From: Lutraria lutraria
Taxonomy: Eukaryota > Mollusca > Bivalvia > Venerida > Mactridae
Assembly: GCA_964023205.1 (NCBI GenBank)
Contig: OZ026833.1
Span: 30,902,830-30,966,829 of the forward strand
Length of the DNA stretch: 64,000 bases
Direction: 5' to 3'
Shown here: positions 1-15,000 of the stretch, piece after piece
Layout: the number at the start of each line of letters is the position of its first letter
Numbering within the stretch: the first letter of the stretch is position 1
Made by a program: the position numbers and the translations under genes
The notes under the pieces: model-generated
Told to the model about the DNA's origin: nothing
Database searches by the model: none
The model's input: only the letters and a program-made list of their open reading frames with translations

Positions 1-49
1 TGTAACTCTGTTGGAAAATGGACTCATAAACCAGAATGCAGTATAAGAG
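1..49 (+). CDS. E0: CCP exon, 3' part only
   Basis: Reads C-N-S-V-G-K-W-T to E-C-S-I-R, the last 16 codons of a sushi domain with its Trp and final Cys. It ends in phase 1 before GTAAGT at 50. The 5' half of the exon is outside the window. Confidence 0.85.
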
Positions 50-3000
50 GTAAGTAATATGAAAAGAAAGGAAGAAGATTTCCATTCCAATTGATGGCAT
101 ATTATCATATTATGAATGTTTCACGCATATATATGAAGTTACCATTATAGTGGAAGTAAATTGTAGTGTTGTGGGTTCGAGTCCCGCTACCGACTATGAA
201 TTTGTATGTGAGAAAGTAGGCAGTTGCTTATGGAGGATGTGAGTCTAGTACTGGTTCTTCCAGGGAAAATGCTTAGGTGAACTGTTCGCATCATATGACT
301 CTGACCGTTGAAAAGAAGCGTAAACCTCAATATAAACAATCAAAAAGCGCTGATTTGATTTATGGATCTATACAACACAAATTCCTCTTGAAAAAGAACG
401 TGACTGAAAATGTCATAATTAAATATTTCTGGACCTGTTTAAATGCGATTATATGTTAGTATCCTAATCAAATGGTGTACCAATCATATTGTAAAAAACT
501 ACCTGTAATTGCAAAGCCTGGAATGCTGTTGAGATAATGCGTTGATTAGTATCATCACAAACTCTATCTGGTTTTACTTCAGATTGCTTGAACCCAACCG
601 TTGCTAATGGCTTATTTGTACTAAATGAAGGAGAAACAACATATGGATCGACAGCAAATTTTAATTGCAATACAGGTTATGATGTTATAGGTAATGTGAC
701 GGCCAAATGTAATGAATCAGGGAGATGGACCACTTTGCCGTCATGCCATATAAAAGGTAATAACCATGTTCCCATTTGTTTTTAAAACAATTCGTATCTT
801 TTTTTTATTGATGGCTAAATATATCAAACGTTAACGTTAAATGTTTTTGGTGTTGTCTCTTGACACTTTTCTTTTCACATTATATATTGTATTTCAAACC
901 AAACGTTATTTTACATTGCCTCATGACCTATATCAAACGACCCTCGGTGTTGTAATTTCTAACATATCAACAAAGAATAGGTTAAAACATGATTAGTCCT
1001 TGTTCGGGTCTTAAGGATTTGTATCAAGAAATATACGTTGCTTACTTAAGATAAACTTATGTGAGTATAGTATGTCTGTGAGATTCGGTAATATATAATA
1101 CATTAGACAAGATATGATATTAGTACAGATGTCTTTAATTTCCATATTGTTAATTTTCTATTTCTGGATGGCCATGTCCGTCTTAGGATATCTTACTGCG
1201 GTAACATCGTTCCCCCCTAAACTACTTAAGAATATAGATATCATAAGTTATATTAATAATTATTGATGCATTTTATCGCGACACTAGACTTGTTATGGAC
1301 GGAATTCCTATAGGTATATAATAACAAAACAGTGACGCCTCTCATCCGCCTTGAAAAATAGTACCACTTGTGGTACAAGTACACATTTGCAGACCTTACA
1401 GTTTTGATAAAAACTGGAGATATATAATTGCAGAATTCTGTTGATTTTGAAAGCATGTGACATATTTTGGCGATTAAAACCGTATAACTAAAAACACCAA
1501 AGTTCAATCGTAATCTGTCTAGCAGACAAACTTTACTATGTAATGGAAACAGTTCCATTCACATAAGTAGTGCTGCAATACTATATTGTCTCTCAGTGTA
1601 GAGAGTTTACATAATGACACATGGTCAGAGGTTCAGTATATAGTACAACAGACGGTTTATACAGTTCAATAGTGCATACAAATAAAAGCGTTGAAGGTAC
1701 TAAATTTGTTTGGGGTTTTCAGCTAGTAATTTCTCACTACAGTATTTCGGGACATTTAGCTTTTAGCTTTTCCGTGATCATTGTGGTTAATTGACTCACA
1801 GGTGTTTGGCACGTTTTTATAGTGCCCCAACTGTTAGATATGTATAATATATAGAAAGTCTATATATTATACATATCTAACTATAAAAACGTGCCAAACA
1901 CCTGTGAATTGACTTAAAGATGTACATGTTGTCAAGACTATATATCTGACCTTTAATTCTAATTCATAATGATGATACCACCCCTGCTGAGAATTTGATC
2001 ATGAACTAATCATGAAGTTTCATGAATTGTTCATCAAAGTACATCGAATGTTCATCAATAGTTCATGAACCTAAAGTTCACAAGCTGTTCATCAATTGAA
2101 GTCTGTGAACAATTCATGAAACTTCACAAACTGTTCACTAATGAAAAACACCTTTTCACAAAGGCTGCCTAAGGTTTCTGAACATTTTTTATGAACTTCA
2201 TCAGACAAAGTTCAAGCACCAAATGTACAATTTGTAGGTCGATAATAAATTTCAATTATTCATGAATGAGCTCATAAATATTTTGTGAACTGTTCATCAA
2301 ATTCTCGACATGGATATACCTTTATTTTCTTAAGGATGGTTTTATCTAACACATTTAAATTTCGTTCCTGATAGTATACTCAGTGCTTTGATCAGTTAAT
2401 ACAATGACCGTAAACATTTGTGTTTAAATCAAGGAATTTCTCAACCAGATCTTAAAGATGATGCTTGCAAATTTCGCAAATTTAAATGGATAAAATTATC
2501 ATGCAAATGTACTGCTAATTTTATCCAATTAATACAGGAGAGATAATTTGCAGCGTAGTCTGATAGATAATCTAAATCTTCTTAATCGTTTTTAGAACTT
2601 ATTTTACTGCATGGCAATCAAAGGCATTCAATAGTGTATGGCCATTTCTCATAAAACCTTATGAAAATGGAAACATGGGATTGTTTCTGTTTAGCCTTTG
2701 GTTGTGCTCGTTCTAGTTCTCTCTTTTTAATCTAGCTTCTGTATAGTTGTCAAATAAATAATTTTAATAATATACTACCAATATATTAAGATTATCAATT
2801 ATATTATTTTCAAAATGATGTCATAACTCGATACAAAGATACACGACATCACTTAGTTCGTACCTATTTGTTAATCCAGTCATAAGGGAGTACGAGAGTA
2901 ATCAATCCGTTATTGTTTGTGTTTCCGGTTGAATATGGTGTTTTTTCTATTTGTGTATGTGTGTATCTTATTACGTAAATTAATGACTTTTAGTTGGTTG

Positions 3001-6000
3001 TCAATGCATGGCTTATCCTCATGTAACTTTACTATAAGTCGTTCGAAGACGGTATTCTCCCATACGGAGACTATGCTTTGTCCTCCATTGTTTGTATAGT
3101 CCTTGTGATGATTGAACTTTGGGTAAACTTTGGTAAGGTATTATTTAAGGGTTAATGTGATTGCTTGTGTGTGTGTTTTTTTGTTCTAAGAACCCTTTTC
3201 TTATCTACATTGATATGTCGATTGTAATCAATGTTTGAAATATCACAGTATGCTATTTTCTATTGTTACTTATTTGACATAATGATACGATCGTGTCTAA
3301 CAGCCATTTTATTCATTTTTGAAACTGAAATGTCAAGTATTACTTTTAAATCGTCAGCTTTAATTTTAACCGAATCTTTCACCTTATTTACAACAATTAA
3401 ATTTATACTTCATCAGATTGCCATGGTCCACCCCGCCCCTACAATGGGGATGTTCAACTCTGGAACGGAACAACAACGTATGGTTCTAATGCAACATTTA
3501 CCTGCAACGATGGGTTTAAATTGAAAGGCACCGCACAGTCAACATGTGATTCTTCAGGCAACTGGACGACTCCTACTTGCGAAATAAAAGGTGCCTATCT
3601 TTACTATTACGTGTCGTATGTAATCTGACCAACTATGCTTGTCTAATGATTATGTTGAAAGTCAATGCCCTGTGTGTTTTTCACGTTTGCTCAGGGTTTA
3701 CATTTCTTGTTACCATATAGGAACGTTGAGTTAATTCACCATTGATGTTCTTGAATGAGTACAATAATTAAAAAAACGTATTTTCAAATTTAATACTGTC
3801 AGGCTACGATTGTTAAGCGGATTTTATGTAACTGGATTGGCTAAAATCACTTAAAACGTAAAATAATATTTCAAGTCATTACAAAGATTATATATCATAC
3901 GTTTATACCGAGCAACAAAAATGCGAACCGAACGCGCATAAAAAGGTGTTTTATTGTGATAAATATTGCACCCCTTTATCGCCATTTCCTTATCAGCATG
4001 AACCATCTCGAATGTAATGTGCATTGTATTGGTACGATATGATACTATTAATTTGTTAATGACGATAATTTGTAATAACATCTCTTACTATACATCGAAT
4101 CTGGGCGAGTTTCCAATCATTGAACCGTAAACATTAGCAATTTTGATTGGCTATCAAAATTGAATGGGGTGCGTCAAATTCGTTGATTTCATGAGACAAT
4201 AATGATTCGAGACTTTTATTGTTAATTGCTCAGCTTAAAAAGACACAGTAGGTGTCCTTTTCGAATTATCTTTGCCGTCCTAATTGATGACGGATTTCGT
4301 TTTGTTTTTTTGTAGCGGAAATGTTAATCTAGTGAACCGTGCCACAGAATTTTGATAATTGATTTCATTTGCTATTTATGGCGTATTACGTAATAAACAG
4401 CGGGCTTCTGGGTACGGAATTTCTTTAAAGTCAAGTGTCTAACGAACGGAGGATGTTATCAAAATTCTGAGTCAGGGTTCCCTGCATTATACATTATAGT
4501 CATTTAAGGCTATTTGTTGTTAGTAATATATTCCTATAAACTGAATAGTTATCGTTGTTAAAGAAATTGTAAATTAAATGCAATATTGGTTTATAGAAGA
4601 CCAACCAAAATGTATTTTTTGTTTCAAATCCCTTGCAAAGGACTTTATACAGTGGGTTCATTTCAGTGTATGATTATGGTTTAGTTTTTATTATTTATGA
4701 ACTCGTGAAACTTGATATCACCAGACATCTAGTTCCGTAACTATTTTAGCGACAGATCTGCCAGTAAGTGTGAATTGAATTGTATATAGTTTTCATTTTC
4801 GTAACCTTCCTTCAGATTGTGGCAATATAAATATAGCAAGTAATGGATCTGCAATATATACAAATACAACATTTAACTCTACTGCAACATTTACATGTGA
4901 TATTGGTTACACATTAGACTTTGAAAATATTTCAACATGCAATTCATCCGGACTTTGGTCAAATGAACCTGACTGCATAATTCAAGGTAAGAAATTCGGT
5001 TTGATAATGAAATTAGAACATAAACGACTAAATAAATATTGTACTTACTGATATGTCGTAAATAAAATACAGACAACGGGGTCATCGATGGAACAAACAA
5101 TGTACGAGCATAGAAGAATCCTTTCAATAGTACTTGATACATGGTCGTTAATGAACAATTTCACTGACCTAAATGGAATATCAGAATAATTTGTGATTGT
5201 TAAATTAAATGTTTTCGTTTGGTTTAGACTGCAAACTGCCAGATTTACAAAACGGCGCATTCACATTGGATTCCAAAAATTCAACAACGTACGAATCATC
5301 AGCAAATTTTGAATGTGATGTAGGATATCATTTAATTGGAACCAAATTGGCAAAATGCGACTGGGAAGGTCACTGGACTCCATTCCCGACATGCGTTATA
5401 AAAGGTATGTATTGGATCAAGTTACTTCTTACCTGTACAATTTGCAAACCCATTTTATGACACTGTAATAATACCTGGAAACGAATTCGTATACTTGCTT
5501 ATAACGCATGTGCGTGGTTTTACTTCTACTAAGAAATTCAAATGTGTTTATAACTGTCAGGGGTGTTATACGTTATGCAATTTCACAAAATGTGTTTTAC
5601 TTTATATTGTTATTAAAATAAGTGATACAGTCATCGCTAAGTCGTTATACACTGACGTGGCAAATTACATCAACCAAACTATCCATCTGAAATATGATTG
5701 AAAACGTTTTTCAAAAGTTGTATTTTGCAAACTTATTACAATTATCTATATATTTCCATTGCAGTGTCAAAAGGCTTTAATCAGATTTCAGTAATTATTG
5801 ATTCTGTATTCCCAGTACTAATAATTGAGTATTTTTCAAAACAAAATAACAAATCACCATTTGACATACTACTTTAGCTGAAAATTAATTTGCATTGATA
5901 TCGTGTTTTATTGTTTAACTTTCAAAACTATTACCATATTATAAATGTATTATTGTAAGGGATAAGTTAGCATTGAAACCGTATTTTTATATGCCTTTCA

Positions 6001-9000
6001 TAATGATCATCTTTTATAAGTTTGTGGAAATCCACCAAAACCAGACAATGGAAACTTTACCCTCACGAACGACACGACAACGTTCGGTTCCACAGCGATA
6101 TTTACTTGTAACGAAGGTTACTCTTTGACAAACAAATCTCAGTCAGTCTGTGACTCCGATGGAAATTGGACTAACACACCATCCTGCAAAATTAAAGGTT
6201 AGTTGTTTAAGCTTTTTTTCTAATTATTTATATGAGCGCATAATTCGGCTTTGTTATAAAACATAAAATATCCATTCGAAATTAATGATGTAAGAATATA
6301 AATCGCCATATTGACTGTTGTTTCCTTTCCGTTTGTGACATCGTGTAAATGATTGTTTTTGCGGAAAAGTCATTGCCGATGTTTGTACATGATCCTTCAT
6401 TATTAAATAATATGGCGATTTGCACTGTTTGTTGTACGTTATAAGACACCAATGAATTGTTGTCAGTGATTAATAAAACTAGTCGTGAAAGAAATGCGTA
6501 CCTACAGATAAATTATGTTAAACAATCATGCCACATTTATCAGAGTATTATTTCATTGTGTATAATCTATTCATTTATTTTGAATTAGTACATGTCGTGC
6601 TTTGAATAATGCGCATGTTGCATTTTTCTAATTCATAATTTCTTTTGTATCACATTTCGAATGTTATATTGTTGTGATCACGGGGTTGGAGGTGAAACTA
6701 ATTCTATGCTCAAGATTCTTTAAAATGTGTGAACATTAATAACTTTTAAAGCCCCATAAGCTTTTCGCTATAGAAAAATATATGAAAAAAACCCAAACAA
6801 TTGCTGATATTATCCCAAGATAATTATTACCGACGACACGAGCCCTACATCTTCTTATAACACCCATTTCACTGTGATTTTTTTCTTTTGTAAACTTGAA
6901 ATATGTGGAGCGCGTGACGTCACTAGATACGACGTGTGCATAACTCGATGCGGGAAACACAGCTGCTCTATAAATAGTATTTATTTCAATGATATTGAAA
7001 AAAATACAATATCGGTTTTGATAACATTGTTTCTTAAAAACACACCGGATTCCTCTGTTAAAGGACTTACAGAAACTGTTATGACCGATAAATGTTTATG
7101 CTAATGTGGCTTTAAAGTAGCGTCCCAATGAATTAATAACTTAAAATACACATTTTGCTTGTACAAGTTGCAGTTTCGATTTTTCGTAACTTTTATTCAG
7201 ATTGTGGCGATATAAATATAGCAAGTAATGGATATGCCAATTATACAAGTACAACATTTAACTCTACTGCAACATTTACATGTGATATTGGTTACAAATT
7301 GAGTACCGAAAATACCTCAACGTGCAACTCATCTGGACTATGGACAAATGAACCTGACTGTATGATTCAAGGTAAGTCGTTCACTTCATTAATGTTATTA
7401 GGACTTTAATAAAGCTATTTTTCGGTCTCTTTAGTATTCCATTTCTATGGTTGCCTTAGTTAAGATAAAGGGCATGCAATATGCTTATTAGAAAGACTGT
7501 CAACCCGACTTTAAGCCTATCAGTGCAAAAGAGGTATAGAAATGAATTACAATACACTAATAACTTGACACTATTACATGTGCGTGGAATGTTTATACTA
7601 GCATTTAGCTTTAAAGCAACTACTAGTAGGATGATATAGTTTTAATTCTAGAAACTGAGTACTAATGTTTACATTGTTTAGCGTGGCAACGAACTCAATT
7701 ATTTCTCCTGTGTTCACGCTTTGATAAATACAGCGCTATATTCTATTAACAGTTCTGATACCGTTTGATGTTTTGTTCGTTGGTAATGATATTAGGGTTA
7801 GGACTAACGTCATGAGTGCCGATGTATACCTAAGCTTTGCTTTATATTTCTCCACGTCGAGGAATGCCGTTATGCGTAGAATGAGGTATTGATATGTGTT
7901 TCATGTATTGAGATCTGCTTTATATTGAATATAAGCATCTGTGCTAGCTATCAGATGCTTTAGAGGTGTAGAGTTAGGTAATGTGTAGTCACATTGGTTA
8001 ACAAAACACTCTTATAGCCGACACTGACCCTTATGTCATGTACTGTCAAACCTGTGTTCACAAGTTTGACTGTATTTCTTTTTGAAATCAGTGTTAAATG
8101 AATAAAAAAGTGCAACTTCATATATATAGTGGGCTTAAAAAGGAAGTCCAAATATTTTTATATGTCATTCTTATTGTTCTTGTTTTCTTCAGACTGTCAA
8201 CTTCCAGTTTTAAGAAACGGTTCGTTTACATTGGACATCAACAATTTAACAACGTACGAATCTGCGGCAAATTTTACATGTAATGAAGGATATGATTTAA
8301 ATGGAAACCATTCGGCTAAATGCGACTGTGAAGGTCAATGGACGTCTTTGCCGACATGCGTTATAAAAGGCAAATATTGGACCCAGTTACTTCTTACTCA
8401 TATAATTTTCAAAGCTCTTATTGTGAAATCTACTAAGAAATGCAATAATGCATTTAAAACAGAAATGGGGGTGAGAAGTTACACAACTAACAACCCACGA
8501 CACTTGAGTTTTATTGTAGTTTAATCTTTATCATTATCGCTAAGTATGTATACAATACGATGACTTGTTAGAACATCAATCAGATTTCCAATGCACCTGA
8601 AACAAGTTTAAAGTTTGATATTAAACCAAAGTAATAACTGATTTCATGTAACCAAGAATCGAATATTTCTTTTAGAATATATCAAATTACCCTTTGCCTC
8701 ATCTATTTTGCAGACAAAAAGTTTGCATTGAATGTTGTATTGACTGTATGATTTTAGAACAATTATGTTTCACCAGATTGCCAAGATCCATCAGCACCAG
8801 CCAATGGTAATGTTACTCTTTGGACCAACACGACAACGTTCGAGTCCAAAGCAATATTTACTTGTAACCAAGGATACAATTTGACAAAAAGTTCTCAGTC
8901 AGTTTGTGGACCTGATGGGAATTGGACTGACGTACCATCCTGCAAAATTGTTGGTAAGTTTTTAGGTTAATTTTAACTATTCGAAGGATATAAGTCGTGT

Positions 9001-12000
9001 CGCATAATTATACTAGCGCATGTTTCAGTGATGTCATAACATGCTTCATCCAGTGTATAGTGACTAATAGCTTAACAATCTAGATCGTGTGATTAACTGT
9101 GGTGTTTCATTTAGAAATATCGTGCAGATAATACAATTTTTTTCATGATACTACATTATGAAATTGTTTCAAATTATTATACTTATTTAAGTGAAGTGTA
9201 TATATGTTTTATCATACTTGAACCGTTTTCAGTTTTGAGAAAAAAAATATCTAAAGCTTTAAAGTAATACACATAACTTGATGTGATTGTCAACTTGAAG
9301 GTAAACACTGCTAATTTCAAGATTAAAGAACAATCTGCTACTTAACTTATATAATAATCGAATACTTGCGTTCTTAATAATCTAGATCGCCATATTTACT
9401 GGAGTATTTTCATTCGTTGACATGGCGTTAATGAGCTCTGTTCGGAATAGCAGCTCTGTTCATTACATTATGATATAAGTGGATGAATTGTATAGCTTTC
9501 TGCACAAATTTACAGTACTCGAAGGAAAGACGCGTGATAGGTAGATGTATTATCATTACAAATTACTACGTCATGTAATGTACAATACACTATTAAAAAT
9601 GTTTGTTGCAATTGAATAATTATTTTCTAATTCACAATTTTGCATTAAGTAGGTATGCTATAAATATGATCTTGTTGCAATTACTTAAGGTTGAAGTAAT
9701 CCATTAACTGATTAAATATGAACAGTGATTCATAGTTCTGTATATAAGTCTCGTCTGGTATTTACAGCTCGAAAGGATCACAGCTAAAATAAAACACATT
9801 TGCTAGTAAACGTGAACATGAATGGTAAATAGTTACCATTTTTCGTACGTATCTTTATTCAGATTGTGGCGATATAGATATAACAAGTAATGGATATGCC
9901 AATTATACAAGTACAACATTTAACTCTACTGCAACATTTACATGTGATATTGGTTACAAATTGAGTACGGAAGAAAAAAACTCAACGTGCAACTCATCAG
10001 GACTATGGACACATGAACCTGACTGTATGATTCAAGGTAAAAAGTTCACTTCATTAATGCTATTAGCATTTTATTAAAGCTATTTTTGGTCTCTGTAGCA
10101 TTTCAATTATATGGTTGCCTTAGGGTTACACTGAAAGGACGTGCATTGTGCATATTTGAAACACTGTTAAATCTTGAATTTAGGCCAATAACTGTTATGT
10201 TTATCTGTTTTAACGACCAAATCGACAGCTATGCTGATTTCCGACCATCCAAGTGAAAGGGGAGAAAAGATACAGGAGAACCGTGCATTTGTATCCGTAC
10301 TCTTATTTCAAATAGCCTGACCCTATTAAATATATGCCATTAAATTTGTATATTCAAAACATACTATTGGGTAGTTTTAGCTTACAAAAGTATAACATAG
10401 TTTATCTATTATAGAAACTGAAAATATTTACCTCGTAAATGTATATGTTTCATTGTTTAAATATTCTGAAAAGATCACATCGTAGAATATAATTATGAAC
10501 AATACCTAAGTTTCATATTAAAACGTTTATTGATAACACATTTCTCTGGCTACTGGCTATATATCAGTAGGGGAAACTTCCCTCTCGGGAATTCAGTAAA
10601 CTGTGAATAACGCATTAATGGTCACTCACCTTAAATATTAGTGACTTCAGCAGCAACGGTCTGACCTGCTTGATCAACCTAAACAGGCTCAGCATTATTA
10701 CACTGTGCACAAATATTTTCAATACATGACACACAACCTTTGCACTATGTTTCGCAGTTTTTTTACAAATTCCCAACATGAAGCCATTGTAGAATACATA
10801 TCCAGATCGGGAAATTAAGTTCTCAAAACAGAAAGCATTACTGTTTAGCAATTTCTTCTGAAAATGACCAATTTCAGTGTTCAATTATTAAATAACAACA
10901 AAATTAAAACTAAATCGGAACGGTAGAAAGTAAGATGTTAAATATGGTATATTCAGTTCTAATATCGGATGTGTATTCTTATGCACCGGGTATTTTGAGG
11001 AAAAGTAGTACGAATGTAGTGAAGTCCTACTTACTGATTTCCCGAGAGAGAAGTCTCCTCTACTGAACGAAGAATTTGCTTTGAATTATCAACGTAACAT
11101 TTTCCATGCTAATATTTGTTTCCAAGTGATTGAGGAATTTCGCATGGTCCGTTAATACGTTGTAAGAAATATGGGTCAAACCGGTATAAGACAGCTCCGA
11201 TAAAAAATAATTAAGTCGATACAGAGAAAAGTCCCTTTAAATCCAATCGTTAATATAACAATATATGTTATAAAGAAATTCTCACATTAAGAAACTAGAT
11301 TAACGGTAAATATCGACATACTTCTGCATGAAAATCTCATTTATTGATATGTCTTAAATAAACCGCAGACCATTGGCTTATTAATAAATTAGATTTTTCT
11401 AGACGAATTATACCTACGAGTATTTGTTTATTATAGCTGTTTGCGAGTACTTACTGTATTGTCTATTACTAGTTTGGCCAATCCTTGCCATTTGATTGGC
11501 TCATGGTGATTTCGGTCATTTTTGATTGGTCAATCATTGGACCGGTTATTCGTCGCGTTACCTGTCATGTTTGACTGAATCTGTTCGTCTGCCGCTATGA
11601 TGTTAACGTGGCATAATATCGGGAACATCATTAGATGCAAGTTTAATGTAGTTGTATCATATTCATATCAGACTATGGTGGATTTGGTAGTATTTAGGGT
11701 GTACTTTATTCAATTGATGTATGGTATGGTAATACCATGTACATGTGAACTATACACATGAATGTATTCATTTGTCAAATATTCATGATTGTCAAAATAT
11801 GTGTATTACATGTATCTATAACTTGTAAATATGTTATACTCTCCATAATGGAGGAATGAATAAAAGCAACTTCATACAAAAAACCAATGCTTCTTGTAAT
11901 TCGTCTAAATATAACGTTTCGTTATAGTTGTTCTTGTTAGAAATGTCTTACTAAATGTTATCGTTTTCTTCAGACTGCCAACTTCCAGCGTTACGAAACG

Positions 12001-15000
12001 GCGAGTTTACACTGGACTTCAAAAATTCAACAACGTATGGATCATCAGCAAATTTTACATGCAATGCAGGTTATGATTTAAATGGAACAAAATCGTCTAA
12101 ATGCGACAGGCAAGGTCACTGGACTTCTTTGCCGACATGCGTTATAAAAAGTAAATGTTGGACTCAGTTACTTCTTACCCGTTTTTTTTTCAATTTTTAA
12201 GGCATCTACTAAGAAATATAACGTACTTTTAAAGCAGATAGGGCATTGAGAAGTTGGGCAATTACAAAAAATGTACTCTACTGTTGTTACATCTTTACTC
12301 GTATCACCAACTCAATGTACAAAGTTACAATTGCTTATTATCACACAAATCAGATTTTAATGCACCTGAAACAAGACTTGATATTTATCCAAAGGCTAAA
12401 GATTACAACCAGTTAAAAATCACAAATTTCCGTTGCTGTGCTAGTTGTGCATTTTAGTAATTACTGATTTTGTGAAAGCAATGACCGAATATCCACTTCA
12501 AAATATGAAAAGTTACCGTAATTATTGGTTCCATGTTTTATGACAATTGTGTTTGATTTTTTTTTGTCAGATTGCACAAATCCAGTACAACCAAACAATG
12601 GTAGAGTTACACTTACGAACCACACAACAACGTTCGGTTCCACAGCGATATTTACTTGTAACGAAGGATACAATTTGATGAACGAATCCCATTCAATATG
12701 TGACTCTAATGGGTATTGGACTAACATACCATACTGCAGAATTGTTGGTTAGTTTTTAGGCTAATTTTAACTATTTAAAGGAAAGTATACTAGTGCTTGT
12801 TTCAGCGTAGTCAAAATATCATTTGTTTACTACATAAGTATTAACTAATATTTCAAAAATCTACATTGCGATATCAACTGTGGAATTTTCATTTTGTAAG
12901 ATCGTGCAAATAAGTGCTGTTCGGGAAGGACATATTTTGTACATCATGAGGTTAGTGGGTACATTTCAAACTAGTTGCACGCGTATTTACAGTGAAGTGT
13001 ATACATTTTTATCACACACTAAAATTTGAATCTAAAGCTTTGAAGAAAATATATAGAATTTACGGTGAATAAATATAAAAAGACGTATGAAATTAAATTG
13101 AATAAAAACCGTTTCATCTGTAACAAGATAAAATGTTACAATTGCTTACTTCAATTTAAACACATTTTCTGTCTGTGTTTAAAAGGAAATTGTATTTAAT
13201 TCTTGGATGATGTGGCAAATTCATATGTATTGGGTACTTCTTTTTTAAATTACAGGAATACTGTTAATTTCATCACTAACAGTGTTTCATATGTTCGTCT
13301 ACAAATATCTAATATTATTTTTTTTGTCTCATGAATGTGCCGACAATTGTCAAAGTAAAGTAAAATACAAAAGTTGATATTGCTAAATTTAATTAATTTA
13401 ATACTTTGATTTAACATAGATTGTAGGTATCCAACTGCGCCGTACCATGGTCGGATGACAATTTCAAATAACGAAACAACATTCCGTGCCATCGCTTATT
13501 TGCATTGCGATGAAGGTTATCGCACTAAAGGCAATACATATTCGCAGTGTAATCCTGATGGAAACTGGTCAAGTTTATCACCATGCATACTTCGTGGTAC
13601 GTATTATACGTTTATATAGTTGAGAGTGCTGACTAAGTACATATAAAGTACATAATTATACAACGACGATGAAGAATTTGATAATTAAATATTTAATGCT
13701 TTATTGTCGCCTCTTATAAGTTTTAAAATAGATGTATAAACAGATAAGCTGTGGAATGACAATAATATACTCTTGTTGACTTTATTGCAGACTGTGGACC
13801 CCTAAACATACCACAACATGGACGTGCGTTCGCAAATAATACAACATTTAATTCATCAGCAACATTTGAGTGCGATCTTGGTTACAGACTGAACACAGAT
13901 AATTATTCACAGTGCAGCTCTGGTGGATATTGGAGTAATGAACCACTCTGTATCATAAAGGGTAAATACGAAAAGCTGAAGGTCTAGTGAAGTATTAGTA
14001 TATTACAATTGTTGACACATCACTGTATGTACATGCATATATTAATATAATAAAGTTGTTTGAGGTTTGTCAAGTCAATTCAACTCAAAAGGAAAATAGT
14101 TAAGACAATGCATGAAGTATATTTGAGTAAAGTCATGAAGTGAGAGTACATTTGAGCTTTAAAAGGTGTAATCGCAGTGAATAGTTAACCAAATGATAGT
14201 CGTCGTGTTATTTTTTTCGTAGAAGACATATCAGTAATATGACCATGTTGAACTATTACTGGTGTATAGTACAATTACAATACCGACTCGTAACAATTCA
14301 GTATTGTTCAAAATGCAGAATCAGATTCCAATCGTACTAATGTGAATAAACCGTTTTGTAAATTCGCACTGAGGTTCGTCAGTACAATTATATGTTTATG
14401 CGTTCGCCTACATAAACACAGAAACAATTTATCTTAGGTCCGATGACCATGCAAAATTAAAGAAGAATAAGTTAACTTCAAAGGACAACTAGTTAACGTA
14501 ACATTTCAAAAGCATGTAAATGTAATTTCGATTACGTTCAGTTGTATCAGCGAGCGAAGACAGATATATCTGTATGTCAAGTAGATTTTCACTACAACAT
14601 TTTTATTTATCAACATACCAAAAGTTTTGGATTGGCCTATCGCAATTAAGCGAATTTAGCTGGTAGGTTAATGACCAACATGATTCCATAACACGTATCT
14701 GATTGTTACAGATAAGATAATAATTAGAGTATAATATATCTTTGTGTGAGAAAAACCTTTAATTTGGGTTTTATCAAAAATTATTGTGGTATTCCTGTTC
14801 AGAAGGTATACTAGGAGAAAAGCTCTAAATATAAGGATCGTTTAAAATTAATGTTTTATGAAAAAGAAATTTAACGAATTGCTCATGACTTTAACTGAAA
14901 CCTAATGCAATTCTTATCAATAAGAGATACTGTCCTCACAGGAGCTGCATGAATACAATTACTTGTTGAGCGATCCGAGCAAAAGTTATACCAAACATAT

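Larger units (their letters stand above)
757..3416 (+). other. Intron 1 of the visible gene
   Basis: Contains the hairpin at 1796-1907 and the palindrome cluster at 1995-2310. I see nothing else of note in it; short open frames lack family resemblance. Confidence 0.8.

Noticed and set aside
3231..3524. 97-residue plus-strand frame
   Set aside because: Chance frame crossing the acceptor of a CCP exon; the exon itself reads in another frame.
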